Numbered from the stretch's first letter, positions 16,827 to 27,081 are shown. The stretch: 46,375 bases of DNA from Variovorax soli NBRC 106424 (GCF_001591385.1 NZ_BCUU01000037.1:1-46375); one strand, 5' to 3'. Notes: generated from the sequence alone by a model not told the origin. A program made the numbers and translations.

Positions 16827-16841
16827 TGGAAGATTATTCCA
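16827..16841. promoter_or_regulatory. Lrp/AsnC-like operator
   Basis: TGGAA-GATTA-TTCCA is a perfect 5-5-5 palindrome that matches the E. coli Lrp consensus YAGHAWATTWTDCTR at 12 of 15 positions by my reading. Further TTCCA (16778-16782, over the regulator's start codon) and TGGAA (16798-16802) half-sites lie nearby, as expected for cooperative Lrp-type binding and autoregulation. Confidence 0.6.
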
Positions 16842-16928
16842 TCGAAAAACGAAATAAGAAACCAATCTTCATTCTCATCGTCCTAGGATCAGCGCCTTCC
16901 TACCACCACCCACCAGAAAGAGACACCC

Positions 16929-18821
<1,893 letters not shown>

Positions 18822-19022
18822 GGGGCGGCCGGCTTCAAGGCAGCAGCCTGAATTTGCATTGGTTGCGGCAATTCTCCCTAGGGAAGCGAGGCGATTTGCA
18901 TTCATCTCGGGGTTGCGGGAATTCATTGCAATATTTCTCGCGCATTCCCCTCGATGCCTCCCACGTTTCCTGAAAGGTCCTTGCAGATGGCGCAGAGCAC
19001 TTCGCCTCGTGGCAGTGCACTT

Positions 19023-19351
19023 CTACGCCCCTCCTTTATGCCTTGACCAAACTGAGCGAGAAACGTCTTCCCAGAACCCAACTGTGTTCAGAGCAGCCCA
19101 CCGCCCCCAGACGTACTTTGCATCTGAATCGGCACCGGGCCTCCCCTGCAGGACGTACACCCGACCAGTCTCAGTTTTGCGATCAACTTCTCGTAGTCGA
19201 TCTCCCGCACGACCGAACTCACCCGGCCTTCGCGATTCTCAATGCAGTAGCCGGCGAGGTGTTGGGTGCCATCAGCGAGCTGAATAACTCGCCAGTTCCG
19301 CAGGGTCAGCCCGGCTTGCTCCGTCACCGGGGGAGTGCGCCAGATGGGCAT
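19023..19351 (-). pseudogene. Frameshifted small conserved protein (SGRVY-type)
   Basis: From the ATG at 19351 the frame reads MPIWRTPPVTEQAG, LRNWRVIQLADGTQHLAGY, then ENREGRVSSVVREIDYEK, a pattern known from small uncharacterised proteobacterial proteins. At TTTT 19175-19178 the frame is lost and ends in low-complexity sequence at 19088. Adding one base to that run restores TETGRVYVLQGRPG, DSDAKYVWGRW and ALNTVGFWEDVS, ending at TAG 19023, exactly what the family carries. Total intact length would be about 109 residues. It is either a genuine single-base deletion or a homopolymer sequencing error. Function is unknown. Confidence 0.75.
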
Positions 19352-19415
19352 ACCGTTCCCCTTCGATGCATCGAGGAGGGATTAGGCCACGCTACGTGGC
19401 TTGAACTCAATCAGA

Positions 19416-19440
19416 GTCTGCGCGGCCGTGCCGCGCAGAC
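19416..19440. terminator. Perfect 11-bp hairpin
   Basis: GTCTGCGCGGC (19416-19426) and GCCGCGCAGAC (19430-19440) pair perfectly around a CGT loop. It lies 7 bases beyond the stop of the HTH gene (minus strand), between the two frameshifted genes. It is terminator- or attenuator-like, but no U-tract follows. Confidence 0.45.
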
Positions 19441-19447
19441 CCTTGGA

Positions 19448-19877
19448 CTACTCGCTTGCCTTCTCGAGTGCCGCGCGTTTACTGAGCGCTCGAATCGCAG
19501 CCAGGCGCCGTAGCTGTTCTTCATTGGGGCGTGCCTTTCCCTGTTCCCAGACGTAGATGGTCGACCCGCTCATGCCGGCAAGCTTCCCGTACGCAGCTGC
19601 AGACAAACCGAGCTTGGCACGATGTGCTGCCAGACGACTTGCGCTGAAGCGACGAGGCGTGCCAGCGTTGTCTGTAGCCATCACCTTAGACGCCACCTTT
19701 GTTCGGCGATCCGTCTGCTTCAGTTGCTTCTGCAACTCGGACACTTGGCGCCGCAACTCGGCGATAGCGCTCCGGTACTGAGCGCTTGCCTTCCTTTAGG
19801 CTTTCGATCTCCGCGCGCACCTCTTTGCGGGCGATGCGTGCGATCTCAGACTTGAGGACGGATGCGATGTCGGTCAT
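19448..19877 (-). pseudogene. Frameshifted HTH (XRE-like) protein with N-terminal coiled coil
   Basis: The first part reads MTDIASVLKSEIARIARKEV, then RAEIESLK. The downstream frame supplies ASAQYRSAIAELRRQVSEL, then FSASRLAAHRAKLGLSAAA and YGKLAGMSGSTIYVWEQGK, a Cro/CI-type HTH near the C-terminus. The two halves are joined by removing one G (complement of one C at 19793-19794), which gives SLKKASAQYR, the sequence expected for this known family. Intact length would be about 142 residues. The charged N-terminal segment probably forms a coiled coil. DNA binding is inferred. It lies upstream of the other frameshifted gene on the same strand, so the two may once have been an operon. Confidence 0.75.
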
Positions 19878-20307
19878 GCGGCGCATTCTCCACGCAGTTC
19901 GTGGTGGACGGCTTTCCGGAGAATGTCCCCCTCAGACTGGTTGCAGTACTTCGGCATGGCCAGTTTCTATGGCGGCTTTTGGCCAGATATGAGTCGGGCG
20001 GCACAGGAACACCCCTACTTGCCGAAGAGGGTCGTAGGTTCAACTACCGTAGGCACGATGGAAGGCGAGTGGCCAGCGAGCAAGCACGGGTGCAGTGTGA
20101 GCGAGCGCCAGTGCTGGCCGGAGGCAAAGACCCTGCCGCGTCGGTGCCCAGGGTGGTGGTAACTCACCGCATCAACGCCAACGCCATGCGTCGCCGACCT
20201 CGATCAGCCCGAAAGGGATTCGATTGGAATAAAGACCGGCAGCGCAGAGTTAGCGATCGTGGAGTAGCCCGAGATGGTGGTTTGCGCGCAAGATGGAGTC
20301 CGGATTC
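19878..20307. other. Non-coding gap, nothing recognised
   Basis: About 430 bases between the frameshifted HTH gene and the end of the STAND gene. The open frames here are short, lack recognisable motifs and have no convincing ribosome sites. No terminator, tRNA or repeat was seen. It may be decayed accessory DNA. Confidence 0.4.
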
Positions 20308-22827
20308 TCAATCGCGAAACCAGCGGTTCTTGAAGGCCGTTGCCTCTGAGGCGAACCTGTCGAGGAACCTGTCTTTCGGCGCAAGTCTGAGAGCGCGGTC
20401 GACGCACTGGCGGGCACGTTCAATGTTCTTCGGATCGGAGTAGACGTGCGCGTAGGCTTGCTGCAACTCACAGAGGTGCTTCGGTTTCCCAAGTGATTCC
20501 GCGCGATCCAGATCTTTGACAGCATTGCCGGCGTGCCCCAGGCGCGCTTCAACCATACCCTTTGTGAACCATGGCTCTGGCTCGTCCGGGAGCAGCACTG
20601 TCGCTCGCTTTGCTTTCTCGAGGGCAGCCGCGTACCGACGCTGACTGAACAGTGCATAGGCGAACCTGTCGTAAAGGTAACCATTGTCCGGGTCTTCAGA
20701 GCAAGCCGCTTCGTAGTGCTCAAACGCTTGATCGACGTTGCCGTCATGGAAGCTCTTCCAGGCCGCACGCGCGGACGGAACCACGAATGCACGAGTGTTT
20801 CGGTCCCGCACCTGCGCAGACGCGTCAGCGACGAACTCTCGGTACCGCTTCTGAACCCAGCTTACGTCCTCCGGCAAAGGAACGGTCTTGCCTTCCAGCA
20901 GCTCAGTGCGTTCGGCGCAGTAGTTCGAGAACTCAGGGTTAAAGGCAACTTGCAGGATGCCCTGGATCTTCGTCACCGTCCCAATGCCCTTGCTCTCCTC
21001 GATAGCCTCGCTCGCGGCTGCCACATTAACATTCGCCACGCGGCAACAGAGCTGAATGATGTATTGATCGATCACATCCCCGATGCGACTCATCAGCAAC
21101 ATCACATGCCGCATCTCGGGTGCCAGCCGATTCCATGCATCGTCGTACAAGAATTGCCCAAGGTCCTGACGCTGCATCCGCTGGACGCGTTCGAAGGAGC
21201 GCTCCAGACTCTCCCCTGGAGCGGAAGCGGCCTGGGCAAAAACTTCCAACGCGATCGGCTTGTTGTTTAGCGCCTTGGAGTAGCCCTTCAAGGTTGACGG
21301 GCCGGCCATGGTGATCGACTGACACTTGAGCGTTCGTCCGCGCTTTCTCAGAAACTCAAGCCCCTCCTCTGGCGACCAGCTCTCTGTCTGGATGGGAAAC
21401 GCCTCGATCTGCTCGCGACGTCGAGAGGTCAGGATAACGCGGCCGACATGCTTGCTCAGTTCGTTGATTTGCGAGCCGAGCGCGCGAATGTCAGCATCGC
21501 TCTTGGCCATTGTCTCGGTGTTGTCGAGGATGACCAGATGGTCGTCCCTCCTTACGCGCATCTGTGCCTGCAGGCCCGCGAGCTTTTGAACGACCTCCTT
21601 CGGACTCTTGTCGTACCAAGATCGATCCAGGGGTTTTGTGGAATGAAGACGTGCGATCTCGACGGCAACGTCCGCGACACCCACGTCCTGTGCTGAGATG
21701 TGCTCTAAGCCTTGAAGCCCCCACCGCGTCTTCTTCGCGGTGTAGAACGTGATCAGTTCGGGCCGCCACTTTACCTGTGTCTCACCCTCTAGAAGGCGGT
21801 GCAAAAACTCAATGACTAAGGTCGTCTTTCCCATGCCCCCGTCACCGTAAACCATGCACCGACGTGAGTCCATGTCGTCTGCCCACTCTTCGAGCGACGC
21901 CAACTCCGTCAAGCGACCGGTGAATTCTTGAATACTTGCCAATCGGTCAGGGATGAGCACGAACGGCCGCCAATCGGGCGCCCAGCTAGGCTCGGAAATG
22001 GAGTACTCGGGCGACGATCTCGCTGGCAGTTCCAGAAGCAAGTTCGGAACCTCGAAAGTAACAGGCTCTCGTTTGAGCAGCGCGCGCGAGATCTGGGCCT
22101 CGACCCTGATCTTGCCGGCGGAAGTTGCGATCAAGCGTCGATAGCAAACAGGGTCACCACCATAGAGTTTCAAAGTCTTGAGTGGCGTGCCTTCGCGGCC
22201 TCCCAGCGAAGGAATCAGAAGCGTTTCGCCATCATCGGCAACCGTTGGGAGGAACGCCGAAGCTCTCGCGACGAGGCTGCGAATGACGGCCACGTCAGCC
22301 TCGGGATCGTACCCGCCGGGCAGGCCGTGCCCTTCGACACCATCATTGCGCTCACGCACAAACGCCAACAGGACCGTCTCTATGTTCGCCTTCGACTTTC
22401 CAACGATGCGCTTGAGAGGCTCGGACAAGGCAGCCGCCTCCCAATACTGGCGGCCGGCAGACTTCCATCCTATGTTCTCGGCGGCCACAAGAAGTTCGGA
22501 GAGCAACCCAATGAGTTCGCCGTCCGCAGGAGCGACGAAGTCCTTCAAGTCAACCCCAGTGAACTGTTGAAGCTTCGATGGATCCGCTCGGAGGGTGTTC
22601 GCGATCCACTCGCCTAGAACGACGCATGCATGCTGCAAGGTGATTCTCATGAGCCCCAGCACTGCGGCCCGAACGTTCTCAGCGGTTTTTAGCTGTTCAG
22701 CACCGCGAACTCGCGTTTCTAGTATTCCTTGCATGCGCCTCTCTATAAATTTCGACCAAGTCCCGTCCTCACTATAAGTCGTGCGTCGGATAACGACTTC
22801 GGCGATCACCGCTCGGCAGGGGAACAA
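20308..22827 (-). CDS. STAND NTPase with HEPN-like N-terminus and C-terminal TPRs
   Basis: An 839-residue protein. The N-terminal helical region (about 45-200) contains the motif R160-N161-x5-H167 (RNDGVEGH) in front of a final helix, the arrangement of HEPN RNase active sites. The central STAND ATPase has Walker A GDGGMGKTT (328-336), Walker B LVILDN (431-436), a sensor-like VILTSRR (464-470) and a GLPL-like NNKPIALEVF (521-530). A winged-helix-like region follows, then TPRs over the last 150 residues (SFHDGNVDQAFEHYEAACSE, then ALFSQRRYAAALEKAKR). It begins 12 bases after the ABC ATPase gene, so it belongs to that operon. The start is TTG 22827 or GTG 22809; neither has a clear ribosome site. 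TPRs are proposed as the sensor and the N-terminus as the effector. This is inference. Confidence 0.8.
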   Translation of the reverse strand: MFPCRAVIAEVVIRRTTYSEDGTWSKFIERRMQGILETRVRGAEQLKTAENVRAAVLGLMRITLQHACVVLGEWIANTLRADPSKLQQFTGVDLKDFVAPADGELIGLLSELLVAAENIGWKSAGRQYWEAAALSEPLKRIVGKSKANIETVLLAFVRERNDGVEGHGLPGGYDPEADVAVIRSLVARASAFLPTVADDGETLLIPSLGGREGTPLKTLKLYGGDPVCYRRLIATSAGKIRVEAQISRALLKREPVTFEVPNLLLELPARSSPEYSISEPSWAPDWRPFVLIPDRLASIQEFTGRLTELASLEEWADDMDSRRCMVYGDGGMGKTTLVIEFLHRLLEGETQVKWRPELITFYTAKKTRWGLQGLEHISAQDVGVADVAVEIARLHSTKPLDRSWYDKSPKEVVQKLAGLQAQMRVRRDDHLVILDNTETMAKSDADIRALGSQINELSKHVGRVILTSRRREQIEAFPIQTESWSPEEGLEFLRKRGRTLKCQSITMAGPSTLKGYSKALNNKPIALEVFAQAASAPGESLERSFERVQRMQRQDLGQFLYDDAWNRLAPEMRHVMLLMSRIGDVIDQYIIQLCCRVANVNVAAASEAIEESKGIGTVTKIQGILQVAFNPEFSNYCAERTELLEGKTVPLPEDVSWVQKRYREFVADASAQVRDRNTRAFVVPSARAAWKSFHDGNVDQAFEHYEAACSEDPDNGYLYDRFAYALFSQRRYAAALEKAKRATVLLPDEPEPWFTKGMVEARLGHAGNAVKDLDRAESLGKPKHLCELQQAYAHVYSDPKNIERARQCVDRALRLAPKDRFLDRFASEATAFKNRWFRD

Positions 22828-22839
22828 CCAGCGGCGTAC

Positions 22840-24786
22840 TCAGACCGCGCGCGGCCAGTCCTCGGGGACGAGTTTTAGTCCATCGCGCCAGCGCTCGCGC
22901 AGCGCAGCCTGGAACCGAGCGTCGTCGCTGAAGTCCGGGTGGTCGGTAATGATCACCTGGAGCTTGCCCTCCAATCGCTCAGCCACATCGAAGATCAAGC
23001 TAAACAGGCGCTTGACGGCCCGGCGGTCCGCGTCGATCTTCTCCTGAGTCACGCCATTGCCCGGCGCGGTGTCGGGCGAGAAATGCGCCTGGGACAGCTG
23101 ATCTAGCAGCAGGAACGAGGGCACTGGCCGGCCGCGGCCGGCGAACCATGTGTGCAGGGCCAAGTGCGCAACTATGTGGTAGCCCACGTGGTTCTCGCCG
23201 CTGCCAATCTCGCGCATGGACACCGGCCGCTCGAGCGTGTCGGCCACGATGGTCAGGTTGCGTGGATCAAGGCGGAGCGGCGAATCGGAATACTCCAGGT
23301 CGATCTGCCGGGCGTAGTTGGACAGGTTCTTGTTGACGTTGGAGAGACAGGACTCCATCCTCGCTTGGATGGCGTCAGTGCTAACCGCCTCGTCGAGTTG
23401 GGTTTCCTGCTCCCGCAAGATTGCCAGCCGCGCCTGCTGCTCGCTGACGTCCGGCATCTGCGGAATGTTTTCCATGTACAGACTGATGCGCCCCAGAACC
23501 ATGGCACGACGCGCTTCGGTGTCTGTGGCCAACTGTAGACGCTGGTTACCGCGCTTGATAGCCGTAAGCAGTGTGCGGTTGTCGTCGAGGCGACGCCGTA
23601 CTTCTGCAAGCTTGGCTTCGACGTCCTGTATTGCCGTAGCGATGCGCGGCGTGGCGGAGTCCATCGCGCCACTCCGATCTCCAATGTAGTCTTGTGCGGC
23701 GCGCAGATCGCCGATCGAGGGCACCTGCGAGGCTTCGGGCAGATTCTGCAGGCACAGCGGGCAAGCGTGTCCGGGCGTATCGTGCTCGAAGACTGTCACC
23801 GCTCGGAGCCGGGCTGCATGTTCACGGGCCTCGGCAGCATAGCCCCTGGAATTGCCCTCGAAACTACGGGCACGTTCCAGCGTCGACTGAGGAGTGCGCT
23901 GCTCGCGTACGAGTTCGCTGCGCACATCGGAAAGGCGGTGAAACTCGACGTCTTCGCCGGCTTCCGAAGCGGCCGACGGCACCGGCGTGTTCTGAATCGT
24001 GCGGAGTGCGTCTATCTTTTCCTGCCAGGGGGTGCTCTCGTCGAGCGTAGTTAACCCGATCGCTTTCGCCTCGGCCAGCAGCGTGTCGGCGCGGCCCACG
24101 CCGTCGCCGCGGATGTTCGCGGCTTCGGCGAGCTTGCGCTCGATCTGGCGAATCTCGGCTCGCACACGCTTGAGCTCCTGCTGCTGCGCCACGTAGTCAT
24201 CGGTTACGGCGCCTAGGAAGTAGGGCAAGGTGTCTTTGATGGCCTGGGCCACGAAACGATCGCTCGAGCCGTGGAACAAGTGCTTGCGTTGCGCTATCTC
24301 TGTCTGCGACTGGAAGCAGAAGGTCAGGGCATGGCTGATCGAGGCTGCCAGCGGGTCTCGCGTCTGGCCCGGCGGTGGCTCGTACAGGTAGTCGGACATG
24401 CCGACCCAGGACGCCAAGAGCGCGCGCAGGCCGTCGCGGTTGGTGGTCGTGCGCAGAACCGCGGCAGCGGGAATAGGCACCACGCTGTCTGTCTGCACGT
24501 AGATAGCCTCGCTGGACTTGCCTTCGCCCGCAGGCAACTGGCGCGCCACAAAAGCTTGGCCACGGGCCGTTGCCAGCAAAAGGCCGAACCAAGAGACGTT
24601 GCGTCGCACCTTGCCTTCCGGCACGTCGATCTCCTTGCTGCCCAGGCAATAGTCGATGATGCCTAGGATTGCCGACTTGCCGGTGCGCGAGTCGCCCGAG
24701 ATGATATTGACGCGGCCTGGCTCGAAGGACACCACGCGGTGTCTACCATCGTAGCTGTAGATCACGATGGCGCGAATCTGGATCAC
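22840..24786 (-). CDS. ABC-3C system ABC-type ATPase (DUF3732, SMC/Rad50-like)
   Basis: The protein has 648 residues. It has Walker A GDSRTGKS (31-38) after IIDYCLGS-type sequence specific to DUF3732, Q-loop glutamines near 159-161, and a coiled-coil middle part with a CPLC pair at Cys342-Cys345 reminiscent of the Rad50 zinc hook. It also has a signature-like GSGEN (528-532), Walker B FLLLDQ (Asp562) and an H-loop IITDHPDF (His616). It is the ATPase of three-component ABC (ABC-3C) conflict systems, thought to sense invading nucleoprotein and license an effector. The start is GTG, overlapping the upstream stop by GTGA, with GGGAG upstream. It is translationally coupled to the middle component. 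Confidence 0.9.
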   Translation of the reverse strand: MIQIRAIVIYSYDGRHRVVSFEPGRVNIISGDSRTGKSAILGIIDYCLGSKEIDVPEGKVRRNVSWFGLLLATARGQAFVARQLPAGEGKSSEAIYVQTDSVVPIPAAAVLRTTTNRDGLRALLASWVGMSDYLYEPPPGQTRDPLAASISHALTFCFQSQTEIAQRKHLFHGSSDRFVAQAIKDTLPYFLGAVTDDYVAQQQELKRVRAEIRQIERKLAEAANIRGDGVGRADTLLAEAKAIGLTTLDESTPWQEKIDALRTIQNTPVPSAASEAGEDVEFHRLSDVRSELVREQRTPQSTLERARSFEGNSRGYAAEAREHAARLRAVTVFEHDTPGHACPLCLQNLPEASQVPSIGDLRAAQDYIGDRSGAMDSATPRIATAIQDVEAKLAEVRRRLDDNRTLLTAIKRGNQRLQLATDTEARRAMVLGRISLYMENIPQMPDVSEQQARLAILREQETQLDEAVSTDAIQARMESCLSNVNKNLSNYARQIDLEYSDSPLRLDPRNLTIVADTLERPVSMREIGSGENHVGYHIVAHLALHTWFAGRGRPVPSFLLLDQLSQAHFSPDTAPGNGVTQEKIDADRRAVKRLFSLIFDVAERLEGKLQVIITDHPDFSDDARFQAALRERWRDGLKLVPEDWPRAV

Positions 24787-25298
24787 GCTTGCACTCCCAA
24801 CAGCGCCAACACGGTCGGGGGCGCACCCGCTTTACACAGCCAACGGCCGACGAACGTCGCCTGGCGCATGCAGTCTCGCACCTCGTCGCTCGACGTGCGG
24901 AGATAGGCATTGATCTTTCTCGCGGCGGCTTTTCCAGCCTGGAGCCGGTGGCCGTCCAGCGACAACAACCCGTGCTGGGCGCCGAACAGGAGTGCCTCGC
25001 GCACCGTCTCGCGCAGCACGACGACGCCCTTCGCGACGGCCGAACGCTCGAGCGGGTGGTCGTTAACCCAGGTTGCGAGCGACGAGGCGATAGTGCGCGG
25101 CAGTTGATCACGCGTCTGCCCGCGCAACACTAGGCTAGCGCCTACGAACGCCAGCGCGAGCGGCAAGCCGTCCGCGTCGCTGCCGAGCGCCGTAGCCTCG
25201 TTGCGATAGCCGTGCGCGAGATGCCATATGGCTAGCGCACAGAAGGCTGGGTTGAGCAGGTTGCGCTGCTCTATGGTGCGTTCCTGCCAGGAGCTCAT
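24783..25298 (-). CDS. ABC-3C system middle component
   Basis: A 171-residue helical protein. The N-terminus has ERTIEQRNLLNPAFCALAIW, then LPLALAFVGASLVLRGQTRD and LPRTIASSLATWVNDHP, the conserved frame of ABC-three-component middle proteins. It has no catalytic motif and is thought to bridge the ATPase and the effector. It overlaps the effector gene by ATGA and the ATPase gene by GTGA, so all three are translated as a coupled set. Exact MC subfamily was not resolved by eye. Confidence 0.87.
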   Translation of the reverse strand: MSSWQERTIEQRNLLNPAFCALAIWHLAHGYRNEATALGSDADGLPLALAFVGASLVLRGQTRDQLPRTIASSLATWVNDHPLERSAVAKGVVVLRETVREALLFGAQHGLLSLDGHRLQAGKAAARKINAYLRTSSDEVRDCMRQATFVGRWLCKAGAPPTVLALLGVQA

Positions 25299-26515
25299 GC
25301 CGCGCTACTCTGCCCAGGCGCGCCAAAGATTGCCTGCAGCCGAGTCTGGAAGTCTGGGTGCCAGCCAAGGCGCAGGTCTTCGGCCAGCATGTGCAGCGAA
25401 CCGCGGCAGACCCAGGGAACGCTGACACCTGAGCGGATTGGCACGTGCGCGTCCTCGGCCCATTTCAGGATGGCGCGTCCCGCCTGGGCCATAGCCTCCT
25501 CCGACGGACCGGCACCGAGCTCGTCGCAGGCCTGAGCAAACTGCAACTCCCATTCCGTACGAAGGCGTTGGTCGTACTTCTGCAGGTCGGCGTCGAATAG
25601 CAGATCGTCACGGGTCCAGGCCGAGCGTTGACGGAATGCCTGCAGGTAGCTTGTGATCGCATTGCGGATGCGCAGTTGGCTGCCGCCGACCAACTCCACT
25701 TGCTTATAAAAGGGCCGATTGGCGAATTCCGGCAACTGCTCCAGCGCCACCATCAACTCGTCCAAATCGCCGTCGATCGGCAGCGAATGGGGCTTCAGCG
25801 ATTCCTGGATCTCCGTGATCTGGGCATCGATCTCCGCGCGCGGGATGCCACCGTCGGGGTGGACTAACTCGTGGAGCACGCGCTTGAACCACCAACCTTC
25901 CAGCATCTGCACCGAGAGCGCTTGGTGGTGCAACGAGACATGGTAGAGCTCGGACTGGAGCTGCGCCTCTATGGCGGCCGCATCGGGCTGTGACGGAATG
26001 ACGTAGACGCGCGCCAGCATGGACTCCCGCTCTGCCTCGTCTAGCGCCAGGTAGGCTGCGAAGGCGTCCTTGAGCTCATCGTTGGTTGAAGTAGTGGCAG
26101 CATGCTTGAGCCGCTTGGCTGCGTCGGGCACATTGCGGCCCCGCCCTTCGATCCCTAGGCAGGCGCAGGCGCTGCCAGCGGGCGCGCCGGCTGTGGCGAT
26201 TAGAAACCGTGCCGTCTCTGGCGGAATCTCGCCGCTTGCCAGCCCAACGAGCCAGATTCGCAAGGTCTTCCACACCTCGGGGCTCAGGTCGGTCAGATTG
26301 GCCATGACGTTGAGCGAGTGCTTGGTCTGCAGCACGGCATCGGGCTGGCCGGACACCTCGAAGGTCACATCGTCTAGCGTCTCGATGCTAACGGTGAAAT
26401 CGCCCACGCGACTGCGGCGGATGGCCCATAGCAGTGCGGTCCGGACTTGGTATAGATAACCCACCATTGGGCCGGCCGCGCCGAAGGCGGAGAGACTGGA
26501 AGGACTCATGAGCAT
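25295..26515 (-). CDS. ABC-3C effector: Cap4-like nuclease fused to ABC-3C C-terminal domain
   Basis: A 406-residue protein (404 from the second ATG at 26509). The N-terminus has GYLYQVRTALLWAI, then SIETLDDVTFE and VLQTKHS. Glu45, Asp48/Asp49 and Gln63-x-Lys65 form the pattern of the PD-(D/E)xK-like dsDNA nuclease domain found in Cap4/DUF4297 proteins. The C-terminal part (about 250-400) carries RIRNAITSYLQAFRQRSAW, then YDQRLRTEWELQF, typical of the ABC-3C effector C-terminal domain. It is the first gene of the operon. Nuclease activity on foreign or host DNA is inferred; catalytic residues look intact. The ribosome site is weak. Confidence 0.82.
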   Translation of the reverse strand: MLMSPSSLSAFGAAGPMVGYLYQVRTALLWAIRRSRVGDFTVSIETLDDVTFEVSGQPDAVLQTKHSLNVMANLTDLSPEVWKTLRIWLVGLASGEIPPETARFLIATAGAPAGSACACLGIEGRGRNVPDAAKRLKHAATTSTNDELKDAFAAYLALDEAERESMLARVYVIPSQPDAAAIEAQLQSELYHVSLHHQALSVQMLEGWWFKRVLHELVHPDGGIPRAEIDAQITEIQESLKPHSLPIDGDLDELMVALEQLPEFANRPFYKQVELVGGSQLRIRNAITSYLQAFRQRSAWTRDDLLFDADLQKYDQRLRTEWELQFAQACDELGAGPSEEAMAQAGRAILKWAEDAHVPIRSGVSVPWVCRGSLHMLAEDLRLGWHPDFQTRLQAIFGAPGQSSAA

Positions 26516-27081
26516 CGACTTCGAAGGTTAAGCGACCGAAAGTGTTTGCACGCCGACGGACGCAAAGAGCGCAGAGCAGTGTGTCGGCCGCGCCCGGGCA
26601 ACCCATGGAAGATCACCCGTGCTTAACGCACCAGGACCGAAGCTAAAGCACGGAATTGCGGTGACAACGACACCTTCGGCGTGCTCGGTGACCCCCGTAC
26701 CGGGCTGCTGCTAGATTCGGGTCGGAATTTAGTCGAGAACCTGCGGGCCTCAGCTCCCCAAGTTTGGGGAGCCCGCGACGCGTCTGCGACTTTTTCCGCA
26801 TTCCTCGGGTTTTGAAGCGCGGAACCAACCTGGTTTTTTACTCACGGGGAAGTGAGGGGATGAGTGACGGCAGACTGGTCAGTTGCCGTCAGCCCTTGAC
26901 CTCCGCACGGAAGACCGCTTTCGCTGCGTTGCCGGCTCGAGCCAGACACGAGTTAGCTTTAAGGCCAAGATTCGGAGGTGCAGAGGCCTGCTCGCGATGC
27001 GGTTCATGAATGCGTCCGCGACGCAACTGGGGCAGCGCATTCAGCGAAGCTCGCATCTGGCGCTACCTCGGTGTTTTGGGG
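26516..27081. other. Gap upstream of the defence operon with hairpins
   Basis: About 566 bases without a convincing gene. It must contain the minus-strand promoter of the ABC-3C operon. Two inverted repeats are visible: CTCCCC-AAGTTT-GGGGAG (26754-26771), and GACGGCA/TGCCGTC arms with an inner ACTG-GT-CAGT (26866-26890). Short open frames here have no recognisable motifs. Confidence 0.45.
26866..26890. repeat. Near-perfect palindrome
   Basis: GACGGCA-G-ACTG and CAGTTGCCGTC are complementary arms meeting at a GT centre with one bulged G. It could be an operator or the remains of a terminator; it lies about 350 bases upstream of the defence operon. Confidence 0.4.

Noticed and set aside
16784..16928. 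glmS ribozyme/riboswitch upstream of glmS
   Set aside because: The glmS ribozyme is restricted mainly to Gram-positive bacteria, and the 145-base AT-rich gap shows no ribozyme core, only Lrp-like sites.
19862..20443. Plus-strand frame between the HTH pseudogene and the STAND gene
   Set aside because: It runs into the STAND coding region and has atypical arginine-rich composition without any domain.
18822..27081. Tn7-like transposon at glmS
   Set aside because: Position fits attTn7, but no tnsA-E-like genes, terminal repeats or target duplication could be seen.
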